Below, piece by piece: positions 1 to 9,120 of a DNA stretch of 64,000 nucleotides. Both the position numbers and the translations under genes were made by a program. The stretch covers positions 1,922,001 to 1,986,000 of the forward strand of contig NZ_OY762929.1 in assembly GCF_963666675.1 (NCBI RefSeq). Reading direction: 5' to 3'. Within the stretch, counting starts at the first letter, position 1, and each line of letters starts with the position of its first letter. The stretch is from an uncultured Desulfobacter sp. (GTDB lineage: Bacteria; Desulfobacterota; Desulfobacteria; Desulfobacterales; Desulfobacteraceae). Under the pieces are notes generated by a model. It saw nothing but the letters and a program-made list of their open reading frames with translations, did not search any database and was not told the origin of the DNA.

Positions 1-1646
1 GGGATAAACTCGGAAGGGGGAATAAATTTCCCCGCCTCTATTTCCCATCGGATCAAGGCTTCGGCGCCCATAATCTTGTTTTCTAAAAGTCTGATCTTTG
101 GCTGGAAATATAGCAGGAACTGTTGATTGGTTACTGCTTTTCTCAGATTATTTCCGATCTCGAATAAATTCATTGAGGCCTGGTTCATGGATTCTGAATA
201 AAAGGAAAAAATGTGTTTCCCCTTTTTTTTGGCATCATAAAGTGCGGTTTCCGTATTTTTTAATAAAACGCCCGGGGCTGTACCGTCTTCCGGGAATACG
301 GCCGCACCAATACTTGCGGAAATAAAAATCTCTTTTTCCTTCACATGGACCGGTGCGTTAAATTCGTGAAGCAGTCTTTGGCATGCCTGGCCGATTTCAA
401 AAATATCATTTGTATTTTGCAGGAGGATAATGAATTCATCTCCGCCCATACGGGCCATGGGCGTGTGTTTTGACGTCAGGCGGGCCAGCATGTCACTGGC
501 TCTCAAGCAGTTCTTTAATCTGGCCGAGATGTCCTGTAGACATTTATCTCCGGTGTTGTGGCCCAGATTTTCGTTCACCTGATTGAAGTTATCAAGGTCG
601 ATGAGTACCACGGCAAATTTTTTACCGTACCGTCCTGCATACTGGACTTCGGATTTCAGTGTTTTTAAAAAGAATTGCCGGTTCGGCAATCCGGTCAGGG
701 TATCATGGTACGCTAAAAACCAGGCTTTTTCCTCTGCCTTTTTTCTGTCGATTCCCAATGCAATCTTGTCTGCGATTGAGGCAACGGCATCCAGCGCGGT
801 ATTGTCAATGCGGTTTTTTGAAAACATCGCCACAACCCCCACCATTCGTCCACCGACAATCAGGGGATGCCCTGCAAAGCCCGTAATTTTTTCTTGGTTT
901 AGCCACATTTTATCGTCGATGTCGGGGTCTCCAATAATTGAATTGGAAAGCACGGGGCCTTTCTTTTTGATAATTTTTTTTACTTTCAAAAATCCCGGGC
1001 AAACAATGCTGCACTTTCCGTCATGGGGGGTATACATCCCGTGGCTTGCGATGAGTTCGGGTTGATTTCTTTTATCATGTATGATCCAAATTTGGGTAAA
1101 TGCGGCATCAAGATAGTGGGCGATGGCGGTGCAGCATTCGCCGGCCATTTTGGTGATATCCCTTCCCTGGACAAGAATTGATCCGATTTCTGCAGCCATC
1201 ACGGCATGCCGGGTTCTCTCCTGTATTTTTTGTTCAAGGAAAAGGTTCTGGTCAAGAATTTGGTCGTGGTACGCTTTCATTTTCAAGCCGTTGCTGATTC
1301 GTGTGACCAGTTCCGCCTTTTCAATGGGTTTATTGAGCAGATCTGCCGCACCCATGCCCAGGGCTTTGAGCTTAAGCTTTGAATCATGCATCCCTGTGAC
1401 CATCACCACCGGAATGGATTTTGTTTTTTCATCGGCTTTGAGGGCTTTGAGCATTTCAAAACCGTCCTTTTCCGGCATGAGAATGTCACATAGCACCAGG
1501 TCAATTTTTTGTTCGCCAATAAGGCGGATACCTTCATCCACGCTTTGGGAGATATGAAATTGCCACTCGGCGGTATACTTTCGCAGTAGACGTTTTAAAC
1601 TTGTGAGGCTTTTGGGATCATCATCGACGAAAAGGATATCCTTCAT
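1..1646 (-). CDS. Response regulator with GAF, GGDEF and EAL domains (3' end outside window)
   Basis: A multidomain c-di-GMP signalling protein, read directly on the minus strand from the ATG at 1644-1646. It stays open to base 1, so the C-terminus is missing. Residues 1-120 are a receiver domain with acidic residues in FVDDD, the likely phospho-acceptor D54 in LCDILMPEKDG, and K106 in LLNKP. A short coiled linker follows, then a GAF-like region (about 145-295). The diguanylate cyclase domain has an intact GGDEF signature at about 401-405 after DTLTGLPNR. The EAL phosphodiesterase domain begins near 495 with FQPK, and its AEALIRW motif has EAL at 529-531. Both the synthase and hydrolase signatures seen are intact, but the rest of the EAL domain lies outside the window. 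It is divergent from the HDOD gene at 1803. Confidence 0.93.
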   Translation of the reverse strand, partial: MKDILFVDDDPKSLTSLKRLLRKYTAEWQFHISQSVDEGIRLIGEQKIDLVLCDILMPEKDGFEMLKALKADEKTKSIPVVMVTGMHDSKLKLKALGMGAADLLNKPIEKAELVTRISNGLKMKAYHDQILDQNLFLEQKIQERTRHAVMAAEIGSILVQGRDITKMAGECCTAIAHYLDAAFTQIWIIHDKRNQPELIASHGMYTPHDGKCSIVCPGFLKVKKIIKKKGPVLSNSIIGDPDIDDKMWLNQEKITGFAGHPLIVGGRMVGVVAMFSKNRIDNTALDAVASIADKIALGIDRKKAEEKAWFLAYHDTLTGLPNRQFFLKTLKSEVQYAGRYGKKFAVVLIDLDNFNQVNENLGHNTGDKCLQDISARLKNCLRASDMLARLTSKHTPMARMGGDEFIILLQNTNDIFEIGQACQRLLHEFNAPVHVKEKEIFISASIGAAVFPEDGTAPGVLLKNTETALYDAKKKGKHIFSFYSESMNQASMNLFEIGNNLRKAVTNQQFLLYFQPKIRLLENKIMGAEALIRWEIEAGKFIPPSEFI

Positions 1647-1802
1647 ATCAGTGGTTTCCAAAACAAAAAGTTAATGAGGTTACCTTGTATAGCGAACGAT
1701 GTATACTTTACAAAGTTTGAGATTAATGTCATATTTTCCATATCGTTTGTGCTAAATTTCGTTTCATCAATCTTAAGTAAACAGCTTTTAGAGGCGCCCT
1801 AA

Positions 1803-2684
1803 TTGAATAAAAAAAAAGCAGAATTTCTAAAACGATTTGGAAATATAAGGGATTTGCCTTCTTTGCCGTTAATTGTAACAAAAGTAAATCAAATGCTCAA
1901 TGATCCAAACACAACCAACACCTCTTTATGCAAGGTGATTGAAAAGGATCAGGCCATTGTATTTAAAATGCTTCAGCTGGTAAATTCAGCGTTTTTCGGA
2001 TTAAGGGAAAAAATTTCAAGTACCAATGAAGCGGCCATTATTTTGGGATTTGACGCCATACGAAATATTGTACTATCGCTTTCGACCTTTAATGTGTTGG
2101 ACCATCTGTTTAAAAAACAATCAAATCCGAATTTCAACATTGACCGTTTCTGGCGGCATTCAATCGGCGTTGCAGTGCTCAGCAGATATCTATCAGAAAA
2201 AACTGCGGTGGGAGACCCTGAACGGTGTTTTGTCTGCGGATTGCTCCATGATATGGGAAAATTGATGCTGGCCCATTATTTCCCGGATGATTTCATGAAT
2301 GTGGTCGAATATGCCCGGCAAAATGAATTGGTATACTTGGATGCCGAAAAAAAAATACTGCCGGCATGTCATCCCGAAGTCGGTTATTTTTTTTTAAAAA
2401 AATGGGAACTTCCGCCGCATCTGGCCAGTACAATCTATGCCCATCATTCAATCCAAACCGGCGCAGCCTACTTTGATGAAACTGTTATTGTGAATACGGG
2501 AGACGGCATCATTAACAGTTATTTCCCAGATTTTTTGAACAATAACAAATCCCCAGGAAACGTCAAATATGCATATTTTGATGCCCATGCCAGAAAACGG
2601 TTTAATGTTTGGATTGAAACGGCCCCCAAATGGTTCCCCAAGGTCGAACTTTTGATCGATGATGCATGGGCCTTTTTTCTATGA
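1803..2684 (+). CDS. HDOD domain signalling protein
   Basis: A 293-residue cytoplasmic HDOD protein, a catalytically degenerate relative of HD phosphohydrolases that often acts as an output or adaptor in two-component and c-di-GMP signalling. The N-terminal part has the typical LPSLPLIVTKVNQML helix and the LVNSAFFGL segment. An HD-like signature, GLLHDMGKL, lies near residue 150, with AHHSIQ further on. The start is TTG at 1803, preceded by GAGG about nine bases upstream; no better ATG is available. It lies between two response-regulator genes and may belong to the same circuit. The stop codon is followed by a small hairpin and a T-run. Confidence 0.85.
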   Translation: MNKKKAEFLKRFGNIRDLPSLPLIVTKVNQMLNDPNTTNTSLCKVIEKDQAIVFKMLQLVNSAFFGLREKISSTNEAAIILGFDAIRNIVLSLSTFNVLDHLFKKQSNPNFNIDRFWRHSIGVAVLSRYLSEKTAVGDPERCFVCGLLHDMGKLMLAHYFPDDFMNVVEYARQNELVYLDAEKKILPACHPEVGYFFLKKWELPPHLASTIYAHHSIQTGAAYFDETVIVNTGDGIINSYFPDFLNNNKSPGNVKYAYFDAHARKRFNVWIETAPKWFPKVELLIDDAWAFFL

Positions 2685-2685
2685 C

Positions 2686-2714
2686 GGCCATGGGTGGCCT
2701 GACGCCTTTTTTTC
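2686..2714 (+). terminator. Possible terminator after the HDOD gene
   Basis: A short hairpin (GGCCA, loop TGGG, TGGCC at 2686-2699) is followed by CGCC and seven T residues. It starts two bases after the HDOD stop. The stem is only five pairs, so termination is plausible but not certain. Confidence 0.4.
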
Positions 2715-2804
2715 AGGGGGGGGGCATAATAAGCAATCGGGTACTTCAATCTGAGTTTAGGGGTTGCATGTCAATTCTTTTTGAACGGGACGGAACATCA
2801 GGTC

Positions 2805-3635
2805 ATGGATAGCGCACCAAAGCATACGATACTTTGTGTTGATGATGAAAGACAGATTCTTTCGGCGCTAAAGCGTTTGCTGCGAAAAGAAAATTTTAAT
2901 CTGTTGACGGCAACAAGCGGCGACGAGGGGTTAAATATCATGGCATCCCGGGATATTCATCTGGTTATTTCCGATCATCGGATGCCCCAGATGTCCGGGA
3001 TCTCTTTTTTGGCCAAGGTCAGGGAAACCTATCCAGATACCATACGGATTCTCTTGACCGGTTATACGGAAGTGGACTCCATTAAGGCCTCAATAAATGA
3101 GGGGCATGTCTATAAGTTTCTCTTAAAACCCTGGAATGATGATGATCTGAAACAGGAGATCAAAAAAGCCCTGGAACGCTATGACCTTCTTGAGTCAAAC
3201 CACACCCTGCATCTTATGGTGGCCGAAAAGAATAAAGAACTGGAACAAATTAATAAGGACCTTGAAACGATTATCAAGCAGCGGACAAGGGAACTGGAAC
3301 TTCAAAACCAGGCCCTTGAACTGACTCGGGTTCTGTTCCGGGGGCTTCCCATGGCCGCCATGGGCGTCAGCTATGACCGGACAATCATACTGATCAACCG
3401 GGAGGCAGAAAAATTAAAATTAAACGACCGCATGGTCATCGTCGGAAATTGCCTGACGGATTATTTTAGTCAAAATACCATGAAAAAACTGCTGCCCGTG
3501 TTTGAATCGAAAGTCAATCAAGTTAAATTTGATATAGCCATCAATGACTGTACCTATGTTTTGACGTTTTCTGCTTTGACCGGACGTTTTGTGGGCAAAG
3601 GCTTTATTTTGTGTCTTCGGCAGCGGGGAGGGTGA
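2805..3635 (+). CDS. Response regulator with C-terminal PAS-like domain
   Basis: A receiver-domain protein with acidic pocket VDDE, phospho-acceptor aspartate in ISDHRMP, the conserved LTG threonine and the lysine in LLKPW. An alpha-helical, probably coiled-coil linker rich in K, E and Q follows, then a short PAS-like region (LPMAAMGVSYDRTIILINREAE). There is no DNA-binding or HD-GYP output domain, so it probably signals through protein contacts, perhaps with the adjacent HDOD protein or kinase. The frame could open at TTG 2781, but no ribosome site precedes it. ATG 2805 has AGG five bases upstream and gives MDSAPKHTILCVDDE, a normal receiver start. Its 3' end overlaps the convergent kinase gene by 32 bases. 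Confidence 0.82.
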   Translation: MDSAPKHTILCVDDERQILSALKRLLRKENFNLLTATSGDEGLNIMASRDIHLVISDHRMPQMSGISFLAKVRETYPDTIRILLTGYTEVDSIKASINEGHVYKFLLKPWNDDDLKQEIKKALERYDLLESNHTLHLMVAEKNKELEQINKDLETIIKQRTRELELQNQALELTRVLFRGLPMAAMGVSYDRTIILINREAEKLKLNDRMVIVGNCLTDYFSQNTMKKLLPVFESKVNQVKFDIAINDCTYVLTFSALTGRFVGKGFILCLRQRGG

Positions 3636-4875
3636 CGGTAAACACGGTTCCTTTGCCGATCTTACTATTCACGGTAATGTTGCCGCCGTGCTGCTGGATG
3701 ATGTTATAGGCGATATTCATACCTAACCCCGTACCTTTACCCACCTCCTTTGTGGTGAAAAAGGGATCAAAAATTTTAGATAGATTTTGGGGATCTATGC
3801 CGCAGCCGGTGTCTGAAATGGTCAGGCATACATTGCTGCTTTCCTGCCATGTCTTGATTTTGATCTCTCCTTTTGTTTCAATGGCCTGGGCCGCATTTAC
3901 CAGTATGTTCAAAATAACCTGGTTGAGTTGCTGGGGAACACCCTGGATCAGGGGCAAATCGCCTAGGTCTTTATGTACGGTCGTTTTATATTTTAATTCA
4001 TTGGCCGCCACATTCAGGGTGGTTTCAATACAGGCATTGATATCCACGGGTTCAACATCTTTTTTGCCGGGGTGGGCAAAATCCTTTAAATCGATGACGA
4101 TTTTCTTGATTCGATCCAGTCCGTCAATACAGTCTTTGATGAGTTCTTCCATATCTTCCTGGAGAAAATCAATGTCGATTTCCCGGGCGTACTCATTTAC
4201 TTTTTCAGTCATCTCAGCCAAATGGTCCGGTAGATTTGTCTCTTTGAGGCCCTTGACCAGGGTTTGATCCATTTCGATGAGTTTTCGAATATCTGCCAGG
4301 TACTCTTCCAGTGAGTTCAGGTTGCTGGTGACATATCCCACCGGATTATTAATTTCGTGGGCTATGCCGGCGGCCAGCTGGCCGATGGATGCCAGTTTGT
4401 CGGTCTGGGTCAGCTGGATGACAAGATCGGATTTTTCTTGTTCCATCTCTTTTCTCCGGGTAATGTCTAGAAGAGATGTAATAAAATAAGGTCCGGAGGG
4501 GCTGTTTTTTTCGATGACCGACGACATGGAACACCAGATTATGCTGCCGTCGGGTCTTTTAAATCGCATTTCGATATCCCGGACCCTGCCCTCCTGCATT
4601 TTTTTTAAAAAGGTATCCCGCTCTTTTGGGTCATGGTAAAACGCTTGAATAGAGACGTGGGAAAGATCCGCAACTGAATTGTAACCCATCATATGAAGGC
4701 CTTCGGGGTTAACATTTATTATTTCACCGTCCACGGTGGTCAAGACGATGCCGATGGGCAACGTATCCGTCAAGGTTTTGAAATTTTTTTCAAGGCTGAC
4801 ATGCCCCTTGCTCTGTTCGCCGGGATTGTTTTCTTGTCCAAAACTTAAGAAATGATCAGACATCTTTTTCTCCAT
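3604..4875 (-). CDS. PAS domain sensor histidine kinase
   Basis: A 423-residue soluble sensor kinase with no membrane segment. A PAS domain spans about residues 30-145 (IINVNPEGLHMMGY; PDGSIIWCSMSSV), followed by a short coiled coil. The dimerisation/phosphoacceptor helix carries H173 in AAGIAHEINNP. The ATP-binding domain shows the N box (NILVNAAQAIE), G1 (DTGCGI), F box (FDPFFTTK) and G2 (GKGTGLGM). This is the HisKA/HATPase_c arrangement of NtrB-like kinases. ATG 4875 is preceded by TTGGAG, supporting this start over the internal Met at residue 5. The tail overlaps the response regulator gene, a likely but unproven partner. Confidence 0.9.
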   Translation of the reverse strand: MEKKMSDHFLSFGQENNPGEQSKGHVSLEKNFKTLTDTLPIGIVLTTVDGEIINVNPEGLHMMGYNSVADLSHVSIQAFYHDPKERDTFLKKMQEGRVRDIEMRFKRPDGSIIWCSMSSVIEKNSPSGPYFITSLLDITRRKEMEQEKSDLVIQLTQTDKLASIGQLAAGIAHEINNPVGYVTSNLNSLEEYLADIRKLIEMDQTLVKGLKETNLPDHLAEMTEKVNEYAREIDIDFLQEDMEELIKDCIDGLDRIKKIVIDLKDFAHPGKKDVEPVDINACIETTLNVAANELKYKTTVHKDLGDLPLIQGVPQQLNQVILNILVNAAQAIETKGEIKIKTWQESSNVCLTISDTGCGIDPQNLSKIFDPFFTTKEVGKGTGLGMNIAYNIIQQHGGNITVNSKIGKGTVFTVTLPAAEDTK

Positions 4876-5308
4876 CGTGTCTCCAATACTCTAAATTTTT
4901 TAGGAAAGCGAACCGAAAGAACTTATTTTCAGTTTAAAAAAAAAAGCGTTTAGATTCAATTTGTTTTTTAATATCGAATACGGGATAACTTCATGTATTA
5001 TTCGAACTTGGTTTATAACGTGAATTTAAGGATTGATTTAGGTTGCGATAACTTTCTTATGTTTAATTGTTTTGCCGGGAATAAGTCAAAAAAATTTTTC
5101 TTGACTATGCTTGCAGACGCATTATATAACCCTCTCCTAAGTATAATGAATTATTGAAACCCTGTTTCGGTATGGCCCTTTAACTGGCGCGGTTCCCCGT
5201 TGTTGTTTGATAAGTGGTCGATTTGTTTTGTTGGAACCACTTTTGTGGGGAATCTCTTCGTCACCCGTAAGTACGTAAGTAAAATTCAATGAAGGAGAGA
5301 GAGAGCGT
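4876..5308. other. Intergenic region between divergent kinase and CoA-transferase genes
   Basis: An AT-rich stretch of 433 bases with no convincing gene. It holds the 5' region of the kinase (TTGGAG just before its ATG), a good sigma-70-like promoter for the CoA-transferase near 5101, and a long leader of about 170 bases ahead of the CoA-transferase start. No recognisable riboswitch was seen in the leader. Confidence 0.6.
5101..5130 (+). promoter_or_regulatory. Sigma-70-like promoter for the CoA-transferase gene
   Basis: TTGACT at 5101-5106 is followed at 16-18 bases by TATATA/TATAAC (5123-5130). It is the best promoter match in the intergenic region and points at the gene starting at 5309. 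The predicted 5' leader is about 170 nucleotides. Confidence 0.55.
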
Positions 5309-6856
5309 ATGTCTACATTAGAGGAACGCGTACGTTGTAAAGAGCTGCTCAGCTTAGTCAAAACCCCTGAAGAATGTATCCAGTACTTTGAAGATGGTCT
5401 AAATGTTGGTATGTCCGGATTTACCCCGGTCGGCTATCCGAAGGTTGTGCCCATTGCCCTGTGCGATTACGTTGAGGAAAACAATCTGCAAGGCAAGTTA
5501 AGACTCAATCTGTTTATCGGCGCGTCTGTCGGTGCCGAGGTTGAGGATCGCATGGCCACATTAAACATGATTGACCGTCGTTGGCCCTACCAGACAGGTA
5601 AAAATCTGGGCAAAGCCATCAACAGCGGCCAGATCCGCATGGGTGACAAACACCTTTCCATGTTCCCCCAGGATCTGAAATACGGTTTTTATACCATGGA
5701 TAAGGGTGGCGGGCTTGACCTGGCAGTTATCGAAGCATCCGCCATTACCGAGAACGGTGACATCATTCTTACCGGTGCCGTGGGTGCCGCGCCTGAAATC
5801 ATTGATGTTGCCGACAAAATTATTGTTGAAATCAATACAGGTCTGCCCTCCTTTGAAGGCATGCACGACATTCTTTTAACCGACCTGCCGCCGTACCGTA
5901 AAATTTATCCGGTGACGGATCTGCGTCAGCGTATCGGCACACCCTGGGTTCCGACGGACAAGAACAAGATTGTCGCCATCGTTGAATCCAAGCTGCCCGA
6001 CAATGGTCGTGCCCTGCGCGGTACCGACGATGTGGCCCAGGCCATTGCCGACAATATCGTTGATTTCTTCCAGGCTGAAGTGAAGGCCGGGCGTCTGCCC
6101 AAGAACCTGCTTCCCCTGCAGTCCGGTGTGGGTTCCATTGCCAACGCCGTTGTGGGCGGCCTGACCGCAAGCCCCTTTGAGAATTTGACCGTTTTCACCG
6201 AGGTGCTTCAGGATACCTTCCTGCCCTTCCTTGATTCGGGCAAATGCGAATACATCAACTGTACGTCACTGTCCTTGTCCAACGATGCATTTGTTGATTG
6301 GTGGAAGAATTTCGAAACCTACAAGAAAATGGTTATGATGCGGCCCCAGCAGATTTCCAATAACCCGGAACTCATTCGCCGTGCGGGCGTCATCGGCATG
6401 AATACACCCCTTGAATTTGATATGTATGCACACGCCAACTCAACCCATGCAGGCGGCACCCGCATGCTGAACGGTATCGGCGGTTCCGGTGACTTTATTC
6501 GTAACGCTTATATCTCCATGATGCACTGCCCCTCCTGTCGTGCCACCAAGAATGATGAATTCGGCATCACCGGTGTTGTGCCCAAGGTTCCCCACGTCGA
6601 CCACACCGAGCACGATATTGATGTCCTGGTTACAGAGCAGGGTCTGGCTGACCTTCGTGGCCTGGCGCCCGTTGATCGCGCCAAGGTTGTCATCGATAAA
6701 TGTGCCCATCCGGCGTACAAAGATTATATGTACGATTATCTTGACCGCGCCACCAAGGCAACCGGCGGCCACCATGAGCCCCAGTTGCTGGACGAATGCT
6801 ACAAAATGCACCTTAGCTTTGCACAGAACGGCACCATGCGTTTCTGGGAAAAATAG
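5309..6856 (+). CDS. Acetyl-CoA hydrolase/transferase family protein, probable succinyl-CoA:acetate CoA-transferase
   Basis: A 515-residue class I CoA-transferase of the AarC/Cat1/Ach1 type. It would move CoA between succinyl-CoA and acetate, the acetate-activating step in acetate oxidisers such as Desulfobacter that run a modified citric acid cycle. VFTEVLQD matches the segment bearing the catalytic glutamate, and NGIGGSGDFIRN is the glycine-rich CoA loop. Length is typical and there is no signal peptide, so it is cytoplasmic. ATG 5309 follows the strong purine-rich site GAAGGAGAGAGAGAG. The gene is monocistronic, between its own promoter and a strong terminator. The preferred CoA partners (succinate/acetate versus others) cannot be fixed from sequence alone. 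Confidence 0.9.
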   Translation: MSTLEERVRCKELLSLVKTPEECIQYFEDGLNVGMSGFTPVGYPKVVPIALCDYVEENNLQGKLRLNLFIGASVGAEVEDRMATLNMIDRRWPYQTGKNLGKAINSGQIRMGDKHLSMFPQDLKYGFYTMDKGGGLDLAVIEASAITENGDIILTGAVGAAPEIIDVADKIIVEINTGLPSFEGMHDILLTDLPPYRKIYPVTDLRQRIGTPWVPTDKNKIVAIVESKLPDNGRALRGTDDVAQAIADNIVDFFQAEVKAGRLPKNLLPLQSGVGSIANAVVGGLTASPFENLTVFTEVLQDTFLPFLDSGKCEYINCTSLSLSNDAFVDWWKNFETYKKMVMMRPQQISNNPELIRRAGVIGMNTPLEFDMYAHANSTHAGGTRMLNGIGGSGDFIRNAYISMMHCPSCRATKNDEFGITGVVPKVPHVDHTEHDIDVLVTEQGLADLRGLAPVDRAKVVIDKCAHPAYKDYMYDYLDRATKATGGHHEPQLLDECYKMHLSFAQNGTMRFWEK

Positions 6857-6876
6857 AGCTTGCTGTGCAGGAAATC

Positions 6877-6908
6877 AAAGCCCCGCCAAATTTTGGCGGG
6901 GCTTTTTA
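6877..6908. terminator. Bidirectional rho-independent terminator
   Basis: A near-perfect GC-rich hairpin, with arms AAAGCCCCGCCAAA and TTTGGCGGGGCTTT, flanked by A-rich and T-rich tails. It lies between the convergent CoA-transferase and sucrose-phosphate synthase genes and can serve both. Confidence 0.9.
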
Positions 6909-6921
6909 GTCTGTTGGGTAT

Positions 6922-9120
6922 TCAGCGTCGTGTCGCCCTGTTGGCTTTTTGAATAAAGTTGTAGTGCTCAATGCCTTCGATGATACCACCGCTTGCATTG
7001 TTTTGGGCAAAATAGATGTTTTTCATATGTTTTAAGGACTCTAGCTCCGAACTGTAATTTCCCACCACAATACCGGCAGGTTCCCCCTTGAGCATCTCTT
7101 CGTCATTGCCCGAATCCCCGCAGATCAAAAGATTTTTCAAGGGAATTTCCCATTTATAGCTTAAATACCGAATGGCTTTGCCTTTTGATGCCCTGTAGGG
7201 AAGGATATCCAGATATTTTTCATGGGAATAGATTAAGGTATATCGGAATCGGTTTTTGGCCAGAATGTGGTGCAGTTGGGGCAGATGATCCTTGCCGGGC
7301 AACATGTTATAACTGATTTTAAAGGGCGTCTGGTTGATTTTCGGCTGTTTTTTCAGATAATCAATCTGTTCAAGCGTTGACATGATCTGGTCTGGATTCC
7401 AGTTTTTGGAAATATGCTTTTCCCAACCCTTGTCGTGATACAAGGATTCACCATAGGTGATTTCACTTCCCACACCGGAGATGATGATGTCCGGCATCAT
7501 GATGTTGTTTTCCTGTAAAATTTTCAGGGCCGATTCAAGTACCCGGCCTGTTGCCACACCAAACCCGATGTGTTTTTTGTTGTCCTCAATCAGTTTCATC
7601 AACTGTCCAAGGCTCTCCTCGTCATCGCCCAGCAAGGTATTGTCAATATCGGTGATGATAAAGTGGTGCAGGTCCGAAAACCGTTTGCCGATGTTCAAGC
7701 GCTGTTCGTTGGCGTCCATTTCCAGGGTTTCGTATTTTCGGTGCAGGGTTTCTATCTTCTCCACATATGTTTGCACATGGCTTTTCCAGGTATAATGTTT
7801 ACGGGTATTCATGATGCCGTTTTTTGAAAAGGTGTTCCATGTATCCGGATGCACCAGAATATCTTTAATGGCTTTGGCAATGGATTTTGTGTCTTTGGGG
7901 TCCACCAGGATACCGCCTTTGCAATTATCAATGATATCTTTGGGACCGCCGTCATTTGTGGCCACCACCGGCAGTCCGCATGCCAGGGCTTCTAAAAGGG
8001 TCAAACCAAAGGGTTCTACCAATGCGGAATTTACAAACACGCCGCTTTTTCTTGCGGCAATCCGATACAGCTCGGGTACTTCATGCTCAAAATCGTGTTT
8101 TTTGGGGATGGCCATTTTGCCGTAAAGGTTATATTTATCTATCAAGAGCAGCATCTGGGTCAACACATCCCGTTCACTGTCCTCTTTCTGGGATATGTCT
8201 TTTCTGATACCGGCAAAGACGGCAAGGTTGGCAATGGCCTGCAGGTCATAGTCTTCTCCATACGCCTTGACAAGCCCTTCAATGTTTTTTCGTTTATCAG
8301 GCCGGCATAATGCAAGAATGATCGGTTTGTCGTGGTGCCTGAAAAAACGGCGCAGCTCTTTGATCAGTGACTGTCTTGTGAACAGGGCCTCCTCTTTTTG
8401 CTCTTCATCGGCAAAGGTATCGTGGTAATATGGGCAAAATTTTTCAATGTCGATGCCGGGTGGTATTACATGATACGTGGGCAGATTCTTGTTCTGGTAT
8501 AGCCCATATTGTTTGTCGACTTCCTGGCGGGTACTGGTTACAATCATATCTGCTGATTTTAACACCTGCTCTTCCATGAAGATCCGGTGATCAATTTTAA
8601 ACTTTTTGTTTAATTCCTCTTCTTTTACCCCTTCATCCAACAGTCTTTGTTTCTTTGATCTTCCTAAAGAATGGCCGGTATAGACGAAGGGGAGGCCGAA
8701 AAAACGGGCCAGTTCTTTGGCCACATAGCCCGCATCAGGATAGTGGCCGTGGATAATGTCCGGGATTTCTCTTTCATTTTTAATGAACTTGATGGTTTTA
8801 TCCACATACTCATCCATAAACGGCCACAGCAGCTCTTTGCGTATATATTTTTTTCCGCCGCACTGGAGTCTGACAATGCGAAATTTTTCATTGACCGTTT
8901 CAATGGGCCGACTGTAGTCATTGGAACAGGACTTGTCTGAGATCAACCGTGTCAGCAGATCTACCTTTCGGACATCTTCGTGTTTGGATAACGCTTTGCC
9001 TAACTCTATGACATATTTAATCTGTCCGCCTGTGTCGGCATCATGGCCCAATTCCATGTTTTCGCTTCGAATAAGGCCGTGGATACTGAACATCTGAATA
9101 TATAGGCCTTTTTTATTCAT
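6922..9120 (-). CDS. Bifunctional sucrose-phosphate synthase / sucrose-phosphate phosphatase
   Basis: A 732-residue cytoplasmic fusion. Residues 1 to about 470 are a GT4 glycosyltransferase of the sucrose-phosphate synthase type: the N-terminal HDADTGGQIKYV motif, HGHYPDAG, and the nucleotide-sugar end VEPFGLTLLEALACGLPVV. It would join UDP-glucose to fructose 6-phosphate. Residues from about 490 are a HAD-IIB phosphatase with DIDNTLLGD (motif I) and CGDSGNDEEML (motif IV), expected to remove the phosphate and release sucrose. The start directly abuts the stop of the upstream fructokinase gene; GGAGAG lies just before the ATG, so the two are translationally linked. In salt-tolerant bacteria such clusters make sucrose as a compatible solute, which is the likely role here. 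Confidence 0.88.
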   Translation of the reverse strand: MNKKGLYIQMFSIHGLIRSENMELGHDADTGGQIKYVIELGKALSKHEDVRKVDLLTRLISDKSCSNDYSRPIETVNEKFRIVRLQCGGKKYIRKELLWPFMDEYVDKTIKFIKNEREIPDIIHGHYPDAGYVAKELARFFGLPFVYTGHSLGRSKKQRLLDEGVKEEELNKKFKIDHRIFMEEQVLKSADMIVTSTRQEVDKQYGLYQNKNLPTYHVIPPGIDIEKFCPYYHDTFADEEQKEEALFTRQSLIKELRRFFRHHDKPIILALCRPDKRKNIEGLVKAYGEDYDLQAIANLAVFAGIRKDISQKEDSERDVLTQMLLLIDKYNLYGKMAIPKKHDFEHEVPELYRIAARKSGVFVNSALVEPFGLTLLEALACGLPVVATNDGGPKDIIDNCKGGILVDPKDTKSIAKAIKDILVHPDTWNTFSKNGIMNTRKHYTWKSHVQTYVEKIETLHRKYETLEMDANEQRLNIGKRFSDLHHFIITDIDNTLLGDDEESLGQLMKLIEDNKKHIGFGVATGRVLESALKILQENNIMMPDIIISGVGSEITYGESLYHDKGWEKHISKNWNPDQIMSTLEQIDYLKKQPKINQTPFKISYNMLPGKDHLPQLHHILAKNRFRYTLIYSHEKYLDILPYRASKGKAIRYLSYKWEIPLKNLLICGDSGNDEEMLKGEPAGIVVGNYSSELESLKHMKNIYFAQNNASGGIIEGIEHYNFIQKANRATRR

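Noticed and set aside
583..1557. Plus-strand open frames (583-1065, 1123-1557) over the first gene
   Set aside because: The opposite strand encodes a continuous receiver-GAF-GGDEF-EAL protein with all key residues; the plus-strand frames are shadows.
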